A model generated the notes under the pieces. The model saw only the letters and a list, made by a program, of their open reading frames with translations. It did no database searches and had not been told where the DNA came from. A stretch of 64,000 nucleotides of DNA, from assembly GCF_026212465.1 (NCBI RefSeq), contig NC_080051.1, positions 18,300,459 through 18,364,458 of the forward strand, written 5' to 3'. Shown in pieces: positions 47,496 to 58,850 of this stretch (its first letter is position 1; each line of letters begins with the position of its first letter). Source of the stretch: Amaranthus tricolor. Its lineage: Eukaryota > Streptophyta > Magnoliopsida > Caryophyllales > Amaranthaceae. Made by a program: the position numbers and the translations under genes.

Positions 47496-48520
47496 ATATA
47501 ATCAAGGGCGAAGTAAAATTTGAAATTTTTTAAAAATTTTGTACAATTTTAAAAATTATGATATTTAATAATTTTATATTTTTAAACACTTAATATATAC
47601 TACGTAATTTAATATTATTTTTAAACACTTAACATATTTTTAAACACATTGAATATGCTCAGAACTTCCCCTTAATATTATTTTATTTTTTTTGACTTTA
47701 TCTTAATCTTCGTTTATTTGAAATTAAAACATAGGCATTACAATTAATTATACCATTGTTTTTGGTAAGATCTTTATTGTTTTGATATTAGAAATTAAAT
47801 AAGATAAATTGTTATTAGGAATAATAAGATTTATCTTATTTGTATCCTAATTTTAAGGATAATATATCTTAAAATTTTACAAGAATTGGACGAACTTGGA
47901 TAATGATTAGTTACAATTAGTCACTCTGTATATTAAATATTTTTCATAAAAATAATAAATAGCGATTATGTCAATTATTTGTCTACCAGTATTACATACA
48001 TAGTAATTATGATAATTATGTACAAATAAGTGAAATAACATTCTAAGTGGCATTACCCTGGTGTATGTGTCTTTTCTATAAAAACTCAATTTAAATAAAA
48101 AAATTAAAAGGAAGAGAACCACTCAGCCACCCTTTCTTCCTCGACAGCTAACATCCTGACACCACTAACCTCACATCCTTGCAGCCAAGCCACCATCTAC
48201 AACCTTCCCTCCCACCCAAAACCATTTTGCAATTGCGGCAAAGTTAACTTGTTCTATTGGTTAAAGTCATTCAAGAGTCAAGACTATGAAATTAAATCAG
48301 ATTGCCATAAAAATTTGAATTTTAAAATATTAATTTAAAATTGGAAAATTTTCAATGATTATTTATGCAATCATGCAGTCATTAATCAGTTAATAGATTA
48401 TTACATCATATAATTGGAAATTTTCAAATTATATACCAATAAAATATACTTAAACTATTTTGAAAAAACTATAAATTATGTATCTTGTATTAACACTCCA
48501 TGCATTGCATGAGATTATTC

Positions 48521-48573
<53 letters not shown>

Positions 48574-48886
48574 CTTAATTTAAGTTTTATTATTATTTTC
48601 CATATACATATAATTTGAGAATAAATGTTAAAAGTTATTTACACTTTTCACTCTCTTTTGTTCTTATATTCCCCATTTGAAAATTTCAAAATGTTCTCAT
48701 TTGAAATCATTCTATTTAGTAACTAATACAATTCAAGGAAATTATTATACTTACACTATAATCTATAGAAATTAACTTTATATATAGACAATAAAATAAT
48801 GATATTATTACACTTAAACTTTAATCAATAAGATCTTTTTTTTTTTTACATTATTTTACTCATCTCTTGTATTATCTAATGTGTAA
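47496..48886. other. Intergenic, no gene seen
   Basis: AT-rich. It holds a (TA)n tract at about 48520-48571, preceded by CTCCATGCATTGCATGAG (48496-48513), a possible decayed Helitron hairpin lacking the CTRR end. Nothing else is supported. Confidence 0.4.
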
Positions 48887-49456
48887 TTATATTTAGAGAA
48901 AATTCTAAAAAACTACCTATTCTATACAGGAATTTGCAAAAAACTACCTTTTCTAATTTTTTTTGCAAAAAACTACCTTATGTAATGCTTTTGTTTGCAA
49001 AACGCTACTTCTTAACGGAAATGAGAGTTTGACCGTTTAAATTGACGTTTGACTCTCACGTGGGACGCACGTGACCCATTAATATTTGAAATTTCTTCAT
49101 TGCTGCTTTCAATTCAGTACTGTTCTTCTTCGTTCTTCGCTGCTGCTCTTCATAGATCCATACCTGTCCTCTTCTTCTTCCAAAAAACCGGTTCTCAAAG
49201 TTCTTCAATTGCCTCCCTTCTTCCTTGAAACATCTTCCAGCTGAAGCATCTTCACTTTAGAGGTATGTAGTACTACTCAATTAAGTTTTTTTTCTTTATT
49301 ATTGTATTTTATTTTGTCTTTAATTTCGATCCCTTCTTCCTTTGGCTGTTGTTATTTTCGGATTTAATTTCGTCTTTTTATCTTGTAATTTGTTAATTGA
49401 TTATTGTTGTGTGAGAATAATGTATAATGGTTCCTAAAATTAGATAAATCAGTAAC

Positions 49457-52173
49457 ATGAAGAAATTGAAAATCTGGAAAAAAGGAAGTTCTTCGAAAAT
49501 GCAGCATTCTGAGTTGGTCAATGTTAGGACAGATGAGGTGGAGCTTGAAAGAAATGATGTGGCACATGAGGCTGTGGATGACCTGGAAAGAGCAAATACA
49601 GTTGTCGATGTTGGGGAAATGGGACCACCAAACACATATACGTGTTATAAAGAATGTTTAAGTGCTAACCCTAGATCTAAAACAAATAACTCAGATGCTA
49701 TTTCAACCCTAAACCTTACACCAATTGAGAGAGGTTTAACCATACAGCAACAACTTTCTGATTTTGAGGATAGCAGTGATGATGATTACAGTTGCGGTCA
49801 TGAGGATGAATATGAGCATGATTCTGATTTATTTGCAGAAAATGTAGTTTATGGTCTCGATGATGTGTTTATAGGTGATGATGAAATTAAATTGTTAGTA
49901 GATAAGGAGGTTGATGAGGAAAACAATAGAGACATATATGTTAATGATGATGAACTGGAGTATGATGATGTTGATTTGGGTGCATTGAATGTTGATGATG
50001 AAGGTCTAGTAAGCTATCCTACATTCAATCCTGAGGTTGATTTTAAGGGTAAGATCAATTTGTCTTTAGGCCTTAAGTTTCCTTCTATATATGTCTTTAG
50101 AAAAGCGTTAAGGTACCATGCTATTGAATGTGGTTACAATTATTATTACCTGCATAATGGTAGAAATAGGATAACTGTGTATTGCTACAATAGATGCGAT
50201 TGCGTGAAATCGAAAGCTAGAATTGTGAACTGTGTTTGTGGGAAGGATAAGAAGTGTTGTTTTAAGGTTCATGCTGTGAAGTTGAAAGATGAGGAGACAC
50301 TTCAAATAAGGAGTTATATTCCGGAGCACACTTGTGGTCACCAACACCAAAATAACAAAGTCACTGCTTTGTATTTAGCTGAGAAATACATACAGGATTG
50401 GAGGGAAAATCTAAATTGGGAATTAAAAGCATTTAAGAAACGGGTAAACAGGGAGTTAGGTTGTGAAGTGAAGTACTCTAAGTGTTACATGGCTAAAAGA
50501 ATTGCAAAGAAAATGTTAGTTGGTGATGCTAGTGAAGAGTATAGCAGGGTGTGGGATTATGCGGAAGCAATAAGGAGGTTTAACCCTGGAAGCACTGCAA
50601 TCGTGAAATGCATCGGAATAGACACACCTCCACCCTTGTTTCAAAGGATGTACATATGTTTGCCAACATGTAAGGAGGGTTTTGTTGCTGGCTGTAGGCC
50701 TATTATATGTGTTGATGGGGCACATCTGAAGGGACAATTCCCTGGGGTTTTGCTTACCGCTGTAGGTAAGGATGGGAACAATAACATCTTCCCCGTTGCA
50801 TGGGCTGTCGTCGAAACAGAAAACGTATAAACTTGGACTTGGTTTCTAAATCTGCTTGTAGAAGACCTAAAGTCGGTTAGTTCATCAAGTAGTTGGGTAC
50901 AAGCAGGATGTGAAGATTTTACGTTCATGAGCGATAGGCAAAAGGTATGATCGTAATTACTTGGTTTCAATAATTTGTTTGAATTGTAACTAATATTCTA
51001 ACCCTAATACTAATGTGTTGACAATGTAGGGTTTGATTGAAGCTTTGAACGCAGTGGTTCCTGAAGCCGAAATTAGGTTCTGCTGTAGGCATATATGGGC
51101 TAACTTCAAGATCAAGTTCCCTGGAGAGTTGTACAAGCTTCACTTTTGGAAAGCAGCAAGAGCTTACAACAAGGTATGGATATTGTTAAATAGTTCAAGT
51201 ACACAATTAAATATGTGAATGTAATGTCGAACCAATTAGTAATAATTACCTTTTACAGTTTCATTTTGATAGAGAAATGAATGAAATAAAGAATATTTCT
51301 GTTCAAGCATATGAATATCTAGCTGCTATTCCTGCTAAACACTGGTCTAGGCATGCTTTTCCTATTAGGAGTAAGTCTGGGATGTTGTTAAATAATTGTT
51401 GTGAGTCATTTAATAATGTGTTAGTAGAAGCTAGGGGGAAGCCCATTATTTCTCTTATGGAGTGGATTAGGAGATATGTGATGCAAAGGAGTGCGGCCAA
51501 AAGAGAAGGGTTGGGTAACTTTAGAGGTGTGTTGATGCCAGCTATCTCCAAAATGATTGAAATAAATTCAAAGGAAATATATGGTTTGAGGGTAATCCCA
51601 GTGGATGTGTCTGAGTTTGAGGTGGATGATGATGAAAAAAGTTACGTTGTGAACTTGACCAATAAGACATGCCTTTGTGGAAGTTGGAATCTTCTTGGGA
51701 TCCCTTGCAAACATGCCATGGCTTGTATTTGTGTTAGAAAATTAGAAGCCAGTGAATTTGTCCATGAGGCGTATCTTGTAGAAACGTATGCAAAGACGTA
51801 TGCTCCCAAGTTTTATGGTATGCTGGGACGCGAAATGTGGCCGACAACCAGTTTAGCCAAACCTCTTCCTCCACCATTTCGAAAGATGCCTGGAAGGCCT
51901 AAAATGAGGAAAAGAAAAAAGGAAAATGATGAAGGCAAAGGAGGTAACAAGCCTTTAACTGTTGTTCGAGAATTCAAGGAACGAAGATGTGGTAATTGTG
52001 GTGACTTAGGCCACAACAAAAAAAGATGTAAGAATCCAGCCAAAGCACATCCAACAGGGACGAAATCAAAGGGTGGAAGGCCTAAAATGGGAACTTCTTG
52101 CTCCAGCAGTCAACAAACGCAAACACCAACAGCATCTACTTCATGTATAGTGGATCAACAAAGTCAAATATAG
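49457..52173 (+). pseudogene. MURA-type transposase of MULE-E, one nonsense codon
   Basis: Exons 49457-50944, 51030-51173 and 51259-52173 join in frame (849 codons). The single interruption is TAA at 50827-50829, after AWAVVETENV, where the MULE-B copy reads VENKESWAW; GAA to TAA is the simplest cause. Order of domains: acidic N-terminus, Mutator DNA-binding region (KFPSIYVFRKALRYHA and Cys-rich YCYNRCDC), DDE catalytic core with all three acids (CVDGAHLKGQ, TFMSDRQK, NNCCESFNNVL), SWIM zinc motif CLCGSWNLLGIPCKHA, and zinc knuckle CGNCGDLGHNKKRC. It would act in the nucleus on the element's ends. Everything except one codon appears functional. Confidence 0.9.
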
Positions 52174-52379
52174 AGCTGTATTTGAATTGAGAATGTAATT
52201 TGTTTCTTTGAATTTAATGTGATGAATTAATGTAAGACAAATATTTTGTACTGTTTTGAACAAGCATGTAAGACATATATTGTGGATCAACAAGCATGTA
52301 CTTCACTGGCTTTTGAGAAGTAGCCTAACATTCTTCAAATAGCTGTTGAACTGTGTTCAGATCAGAGTTCATTTAGTAA

Positions 52380-52985
52380 GAATGAGTTGATTCAAATGGC
52401 TAATGAATGTTTCATCAGTATTTGCTGTATTTGCTGTATTTGTTGTATATGCTGTATTTGCTATATGTGTGTATCAAAGCAATTTGCAGATCAATGTTCA
52501 GAGCAATTGATAAGTAATATGTGCTGTGCTGAACTGATTGTGTTGAATCAATGTTCAAACCAGTTTTCAGATCAATGTTCATCATGTTCAGATCATGTTT
52601 AAGATCATTTTGTTTAAGGAAGTGTGATTGTGTTGAGCATGACAGCAACTTGCTGAATGATTGAAAAGGTTAAGTAAACACAGCAAACACCAAACACAAA
52701 CACCACAAACATTAGAGCTGAATGTTGAATGGCTGAAATGGCATGTTCATCTAATGTACATTGCTACTGAGCCAAACAGCAAGTTGAAAACATCATAGAA
52801 TAGGTACACATCAAACAGCAAACACCAAACACACCAAAAACATCAAACACACAGCAACCACAACAACCCACATTGCATTAACCATACACAGCAAACACAC
52901 ACCAAACAGCAAACACACAGCAAACAAACAAACACAGCAACACAACAAACAGCAAACACAACCCACATTACATTAACAAAAGTGT
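52380..52985. repeat. Low-complexity CTGTATTTG and CAAACAC runs in MULE-E
   Basis: Between the two genes lie a (TTTGCTGTA)n-like run at about 52420-52465, repeated AGATCAATGTTCA-type words at 52485-52610, and an A/C-rich AGCAAACACCAAACAC run at 52800-52980. These are probably replication-slippage products in the 3' intergenic part. No gene is seen. Confidence 0.6.
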
Positions 52986-53106
52986 ATTTACAGTTCCTGC
53001 AAAAGAAATTAAATTGAAAAAATAAAAGCTTAATTCATTCAATGATCATGATCAATTTACAATACCCAAATCACTGTTACAATTATTCTTAAATAGGTCC
53101 TAAACT

Positions 53107-53544
53107 TCAAATAATAGCCTTGATTAATACAACAAACACTAACAAAAAACAAACGAAAAACCCTAATGCAAAGCTTGTAAACTGATTTTCATGCTTCTTC
53201 TCATTCATCCATTTCTTCTTAATCCATTTAATTTCTGAAATTGCTTGTTCCTTTTCATGTTCCAAGCAACAAACCCTTGATGTCAAGATCTTGATTTCGG
53301 TTGCCAATTGTCGCTTCTCCTCCACAAGCTTGTTCGTGACTTCTCTTTGCCAAACAGCCATTTCAGGTTGATCAACCCATTTAAACCTTTTGCATCCCCT
53401 CCAATTTGTATCAGGATCATAAAAAACGCAACTCTTAAACCTTCTTCCTGGATTTTCCTTGGTCCATGAAACCCTCATTGCAAAGGGAACTCCACACCCA
53501 CAGTTTTCAGGTTTTGAGTTTTGGGTTGAAGAAGAAGATGACAT
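53107..53544 (-). CDS. GRF zinc finger, coiled coil, C-terminal membrane segment (MULE-E)
   Basis: 145 codons, uninterrupted, from ATG at 53544. The GRF finger spans residues about 14-58 (CGCGVPFAMRVSWT, NPGRRFKSC, GCKRFKWVD). A long charged helix follows, probably a coiled coil (NKLVEEKRQLATEIKILTSR and on to about residue 118). The protein ends in a hydrophobic stretch of about 22 residues (SFALGFFVCFLLVFVVLIKA), which looks like a tail anchor. Such GRF proteins are numerous in plant genomes. Here the gene is plainly part of the transposon, in the position held by mudrB in maize MuDR. Membrane targeting is surprising for a transposition factor and is unexplained. Confidence 0.85.
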   Translation of the reverse strand: MSSSSSTQNSKPENCGCGVPFAMRVSWTKENPGRRFKSCVFYDPDTNWRGCKRFKWVDQPEMAVWQREVTNKLVEEKRQLATEIKILTSRVCCLEHEKEQAISEIKWIKKKWMNEKKHENQFTSFALGFFVCFLLVFVVLIKAII

Positions 53545-53923
53545 TACTAATTACTAGCAAAAATTTAAGGTTTTTCGAAGGAAAACGAGAATAACTTAGG
53601 GTTTTTTGAAGAATAAGGGGAGTAATTTAGGGGATTTTGAAGAGGAAGGGGAAAAATTAGGGCTTTTTTCGAAGCAGCAAAACGAGAAAATGGCATTGAA
53701 TTTCTGAAATGAAGGAAGGGCTGGTTATAAAAGGGGCACGTGCTTCACACGTGAAAGTCAAACGTTAGTATTGACGGTCAAACATTCGAATCCGTCAAAT
53801 GGTACTCTTTTGCAAAGATAAGTATTACATAAGGTAGTTTTTTGGAAAAAAAATTAGATAAGGTAGTTTTTTTCAAAATCAGGTATAAAATAGGTAGTTT
53901 TATAGAATTTTCTCTTATATTTA

Positions 53924-54522
53924 TTTTAATCTTTTCCAAGTTCGAAATGGAAAGATAAAAAAGAAAGGGACGAAGTATATTAATATTTTACTCTTTATTT
54001 TTTAATGTGACACTAAAATAACTAATGGTTTGTCTCTTATTATCTACTATAAATATTATATCCTATAAAATAAGAAAATTTGATATTAATAATCCAACTT
54101 TTTACCTATTCGCTATAAATAATTCCAACTTTAAATTATTTTTCAATAAACCTACATTTGCCCTTAATTTGCTGTCAGTATACTAATTGGATATGCTAAT
54201 AGCAAACTAAAGGCAAAAGTTGATTTTATCAAATGTGAAATTATTCATAACGAATGGGTAAAAGATTGAATTATTTAATATTATTTTTTTCTTAAAAAAT
54301 TATTTGAAAAGTTAAAGCTATAGGGCTTTTTAATTGATATAAATTCAATTAGCCCATTAGTCTTAACTATAGAGATAAATCAAAATAACTCTAATTCTTT
54401 CACCATTTCAAAGAAATATTCAATTACATATTATTTTTAGCAAATTATAACATTTCTAATGAAATGTAGTAATTAATATAAATTCACTATTTGGAACAAT
54501 ACAATAAACGTACAATTAAATA

Positions 54523-54599
<77 letters not shown>
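53924..54599. other. Intergenic with (TA)n tract
   Basis: AT-rich spacer. An uninterrupted (TA)n of about 70 bp spans 54527-54598, immediately before the Helitron-like module at 54600. No gene is seen. Confidence 0.5.
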
Positions 54600-54602
<3 letters not shown>

Positions 54603-55520
54603 AGTGTAAGGCTTCTGCACTATTCACATTTTGAAAATAAATAGTGTTTTTGTTTATCATCTTGCACTTCATCTTTGGTGTTACACACATGTGGTAGATT
54701 GCATGTAGGTTGCCTTTTTCTATTGTGTTTTTGCATGTAGGTTGCTTATATAATGCACTAAACCAATTCTAATTCTTGATCACCATTGCTTCTCAACTTT
54801 TTCAAAGAAACCAAAATCAAAACCCTCTGATTTTGGGTGATATAATTGAATTCTTCTAATTTTTAATTTACATTCATTATTCAAAGAAAGATTCTTATGT
54901 TGTTTTCTTATTGTTTTGGCAGGTTTTCTTGAATGTTGCATGAAGTTTAGGTAGACAAAAGATTAAGGTTTCTTTGAGGTGCTTATGAACTTTTGTGAGT
55001 TTTGATCATGTATTAGATTTGGTTTTGATTAGGATTAGGATTAATATTTGAATGCATGTATTAATATGAATTCATGTATTAGATTTGGTTTTGATCGATG
55101 ATTTATTGGGCATGATGATCATGTATTAATATAAATTTATGTATTAGATTTATTGGGGATAATTCAAACAAAAATCAGTACATACTTCTGTTTTTTGTCA
55201 AACTGATGGTTTCTGATCGCCTGATTGTTGCTAATGAATGCAGATGGTGGTCAAATGCTGAGCTGCTGCTGCTGAAGAATCATGAATACTCGAATTGTTC
55301 ATCAAAGGGTGTCTTCAATCAAAATACCATCAACTACTAATTTCTACATTCATATGATATTATTGTGTATATGTGTTAAGATTTCATTGTCGCATCCCTT
55401 ATATTCAAATGACATTGTCGCATTACTATAAACCATCAACTACCATTATAGGATATATTTTTATATTTTCAGCTATGTTGATATTATATAATCATAAAAT
55501 ACCCAAAAGTTATTAAAATA
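54600..55520 (+). mobile_element. Second copy of the Helitron-like 5' module
   Basis: 54600-54740 repeats the 4907-5110 module almost word for word (AGTGTAAGGCTTCTGCACTA, the CACTATTCACATTTTGAAAA foldback, then ACACATGTGG and TTTTTGCATGTAGGTTGC). The following sequence (about 54770-55300) resembles a 5' untranslated region with an intron (TTTGGCAG acceptor-like site at 54922), perhaps another captured promoter/leader. No 3' terminus was found before the Copia element starts, so the copy is probably truncated. Confidence 0.4.
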
Positions 55521-56330
55521 TTAATTAAATCTTGAGGTGTTACGGAATTCAATGTTAGGCTTTCTTTTGAACCAAGCCTCATAGGTTGTCATATCCCAAA
55601 CGACTTTTGTGGGTGATCTTTTAAGAATGTATACAATTGTGGCTACATCTTCTGCCCACAAATACTTAGGCAGATTTTTGCCCTCCATGATGCTTCGGGC
55701 CATTTCTACAATTATTCTGTTTTTCTTTTTGCCACCCTATTTTATTGAGGTGTGTGTCTGACTGTTAATTCTCTTTTTATTCTATATTTTTACAGAAATT
55801 ATGAAATTTTTTACTGGTAAATTCTCCCCCACCGTCGGTTCTTATGTTTTTATAGAATGCCCACATTGATTTTCTATGAGGGCTTTAAATTATAAAAGCT
55901 TCTGTTTTTTTCTCAAGAAAATATACCCAAATCACACGGGTAAAATCATCGACAAATAATAAAAGCTTCTAATTTTTTCTCAAGAAAATAAAAATGATGA
56001 AGATAATAATCAATTTGGCCCAAGAAAATATACCCAAGTTCTAGAGGGACTTTGGCCTTCCATGAAGTTTTAGATGGCAATCTATGCATTTTCCCAAAAA
56101 TGCATCCCTCACATATTTTTCTTTCTATATTTATGTATGGAAGTCCAATCACCATTTCTTTTGGTTTTAAAAGTTGTAAACTCTTATAGTTAAGTGTCAT
56201 GCCACAATTTTGAATCATCAATTTTACAATTAAGAGTAAATTTTCTTTCACGTGGCATTGTTAATGGAAATATTTTATTTTGAGCCATGTTAACTGAAAC
56301 AACTAGTTGATCATATTTTCTTATCATATA

Positions 56331-56569
56331 CTCCCTCCTGTTTATTGATTTAGGGACATTTCCCTTTTGCACCAAAAATTAAGAGGGGTAGGAGACCACT
56401 TAAAAGTGGGTGAAAAAATCACTTTTTTCATAAAGGTATTAGTATTTATGTGTTGTTGTATTGTTGTAGGAAGGGTAAAAGGGTAAAAAAATAACAAAAA
56501 TAAAAATTGGACATAATTAATAAATTGACCTAATAAGAAAATATCTTTAAATCAATAAATAAGAGGGAG
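56331..56569. mobile_element. Stowaway MITE nested in the Copia element
   Basis: A 239-bp element with TA on both sides (56329-56330 and 56570-56571) and inverted ends CTCCCTCCTGTTTATTGATT / CTCCCTCTTATTTATTGATT. It splits the Copia protease/pre-integrase region, so it inserted after the retrotransposon did. Confidence 0.85.
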
Positions 56570-57902
56570 TATAAAACAATTATTGTCATCAAATTTTATC
56601 ATATAATTGTTCCATATTAGCTGGCCCATACTTAATAAATTTTTTGGAAGACCGAGGACATAAAGAACATCATTTATAAATATTGATAAGCCATCTTTTG
56701 TTTTGACAGCAATTATCCCCTTTCCTTCCACATCTTGACATCTTCCGTCAGCAAGAGTAATTTGAGATTTTATGTTTTCATTTAGACTAACAAATGAATT
56801 TTTATTGTCAGCCATGTTGTTGGACCAACTACTATCTAAATACAATATATCAAATATATCAGAAACCTCTTGGTGACTGTTTAGAGAAGAGTAAATAATT
56901 GATCACTTGGATCGTTTTTTTCATAAAATTAACTTTATCTTTTACATTTGTACCGATAGTCATTTGTATCATGGTAATTTTTCTTCCATAAAGTACAATA
57001 TGGGTCAGATTGGTTATTATCTTCATCATTTTTATTTTTATAAAATTCTCTCCCCTTGCCATGATTATTAAATAATCCCTTTTTTTTTTGTTTGAAAATT
57101 TTTACCGTAGCTATTTTGATTTTTACTTTCTCCGGTATTAGAAAATTTTAATTTAACTTGTAAAGCTTGTTCAAGTGGTTGCTGGGGAAATCTATGCATA
57201 TTTTCTGCATGCGCTTAAAGAGAGCCTATTAATTCAAGTAAAGTTAATTCTGATAAATTTTTGGACTTTTTAATAGCAACCACTATATGATCATATTTTG
57301 CCGGAGGCTTCTTAATATATTATTGTATTATTTTTTTTTATCTTCAATTGTGTTTTCGTAACTACGTATTTGCTTTACAATTATAGAGGCATGACTGAAA
57401 AAAGATTGAATTGTTTCTCCTTCCGACATTATAAAGCCATAAGGATTGAAGGTAGATGGTGATTACCTTGTTGGAGCCCTTAAACTCAGTTTGTAATATC
57501 GTCCAGACATCCTTAGCTGTTGTGGCGGCCATAATCCTCGGAGAGATGGTCCCATAAACTCTTTTATGGAGGTATGAGAGAGCTCCACTATCTCTGTTTT
57601 GATTCTCCAAGTAATCTTTCTTTTTATCATCATCCCAAGTTATTAATTCATTAGCATCTTCTGATACTAACAAGGTCTTCATTCCGATGCTCCAATAATC
57701 ATAGCTTTCGTCGTTAAATATTAATACCCAATCATTTGCGGCATAATTAAATGAAGAGTTTGATGTTGATGATGCCATTATATATTGGAGTTCAATTTAA
57801 GTAATGGAAATTTTAAGTATGGGATTTAGAATTTGTATTAATTAGTTAGATTGGGATGATTTATGTAGTGTATATTTAATGGTGGGCTCTTGATACCAAT
57901 TT

Positions 57903-58172
57903 TGGTTTAAAATATATATGTGAAAGTGGAAAAGTGATTATTTAAAGAGTAGGAAGTATGAGAATAAACTTGATGTAGATCTCTTATTATTTGGTTATTA
58001 TTTTTACAATGGCAAACTAGTGCTATTTATAGTGCGCTTAAGTCGGTGGGGACTTGTGCTAACTAATTACTAGATCTTTCTAGGTGTAGTTCGTCTAGAT
58101 AATTCTTTAGATATTTTTACATAATAATTGTATTTTTTTAATCATAGATTTCAGGTTATTATTCTTTTAACA
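57903..58172 (-). repeat. 5' LTR of the Copia element
   Basis: On the minus strand it runs from TGTTAAAAGAATAATAACCT to TTTTAAACCA (270 bp, TG...CA). Just downstream, 57899-57884 on the minus strand reads TTGGTATCAAGAGCCC, close to the tRNA-iMet primer-binding site TGGTATCAGAGC. This fixes the orientation of the element. Confidence 0.7.
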
Positions 58173-58850
58173 CATGGACTATAATGTGGATTTGAAGTAA
58201 ATGCCAAGCGAGTATAAGGTGGATATATCCATTATAGGTATATATAGTTGATCATAGTAGGTAAAGATGAGTTTAAATGTATAAACAGGTGGATAGGTGA
58301 AGGTTTAAAGATTGTACCAGACATTAGTGGTAGATAGGTTGTGAATATAAAAATTTTAGATGTGTATGAGAATGAAGGAGAACATATTATACATGTTCGC
58401 CCATTTTGCCATCCCTAGTTAAAGTTATTAAAGGATAATAATATATTTGAATCACTATATACTACAAAGTTATTTCTTTACATTGCATGTTGTATTATTT
58501 TTGCTTATTTTTATTAGCAACTGATGTGTAAATTTCTTTCTTAATAGATCTACGATAACTTTATATTCATCCTGAATATGACAAGCAAAAGGATTGCTTC
58601 TATTTGCATGTTAGTATCGGCTATAAAGTATATTAAATTTGTCTCACCAAAAAGACAATATGTTACAAGAGTAACTCAACTTGGAAGTGTATTAGTGTAA
58701 GTGTGTAACCACTCGAGGCTCGGAAGGGCAAAGCCATTAGCCCATTACATAAAGTATTGTATGTAATACGTATTACCTCTCTTTCCCTCCAAAATAACTT
58801 GTGCAATTAATGAATTATTCACTCCTAATTCACGGACATTCTCATCAGAA
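58173..58850. other. RAD51D upstream region
   Basis: No repeat or gene is recognised. It must contain the RAD51D promoter, and the Copia LTR ends only about 680 bp before the RAD51D start codon. An antisense open frame overlaps RAD51D exon 1 but has no family content. Confidence 0.4.

Larger units (their letters stand above)
48896..53914. mobile_element. MULE-E: transposase plus GRF zinc-finger gene
   Basis: A 5.02-kb element with perfect 9-bp duplication TTATATTTA (48887-48895 and 53915-53923). The inverted repeats are about 180 bp, start GAGAAAATTCTA and contain repeated AAAAAACTACCTTT units and a CGTTTGACT...CACGTG block. A three-exon transposase (plus strand) and a GRF-coiled coil-membrane gene (minus strand) start near opposite ends and converge. 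Only one coding defect, a transposase nonsense codon, was found, so it looks young. Confidence 0.94.
55521..58172 (-). mobile_element. 3'-truncated, decayed Copia retrotransposon
   Basis: Minus-strand pieces appear in the right order: gag (57778-57362: YAANDWVLIFNDESYDYWSI, then GTISPRIMAATTAKDVWTIL), protease region (56845-56552, WSNNMADN...VLYVLGLPKNLLSMGQL), GAG-pre-integrase (around 56120-55946, GCIFGKMHRLPSK) and integrase (55703-55521, YLWAEDVATIVYILKRSPTK). Frames are broken between the pieces. The element stops inside the integrase region at about 55521, so reverse transcriptase, RNase H and the 3' LTR are absent. The 5' LTR and a primer-binding site are at 57884-58172. Confidence 0.85.
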
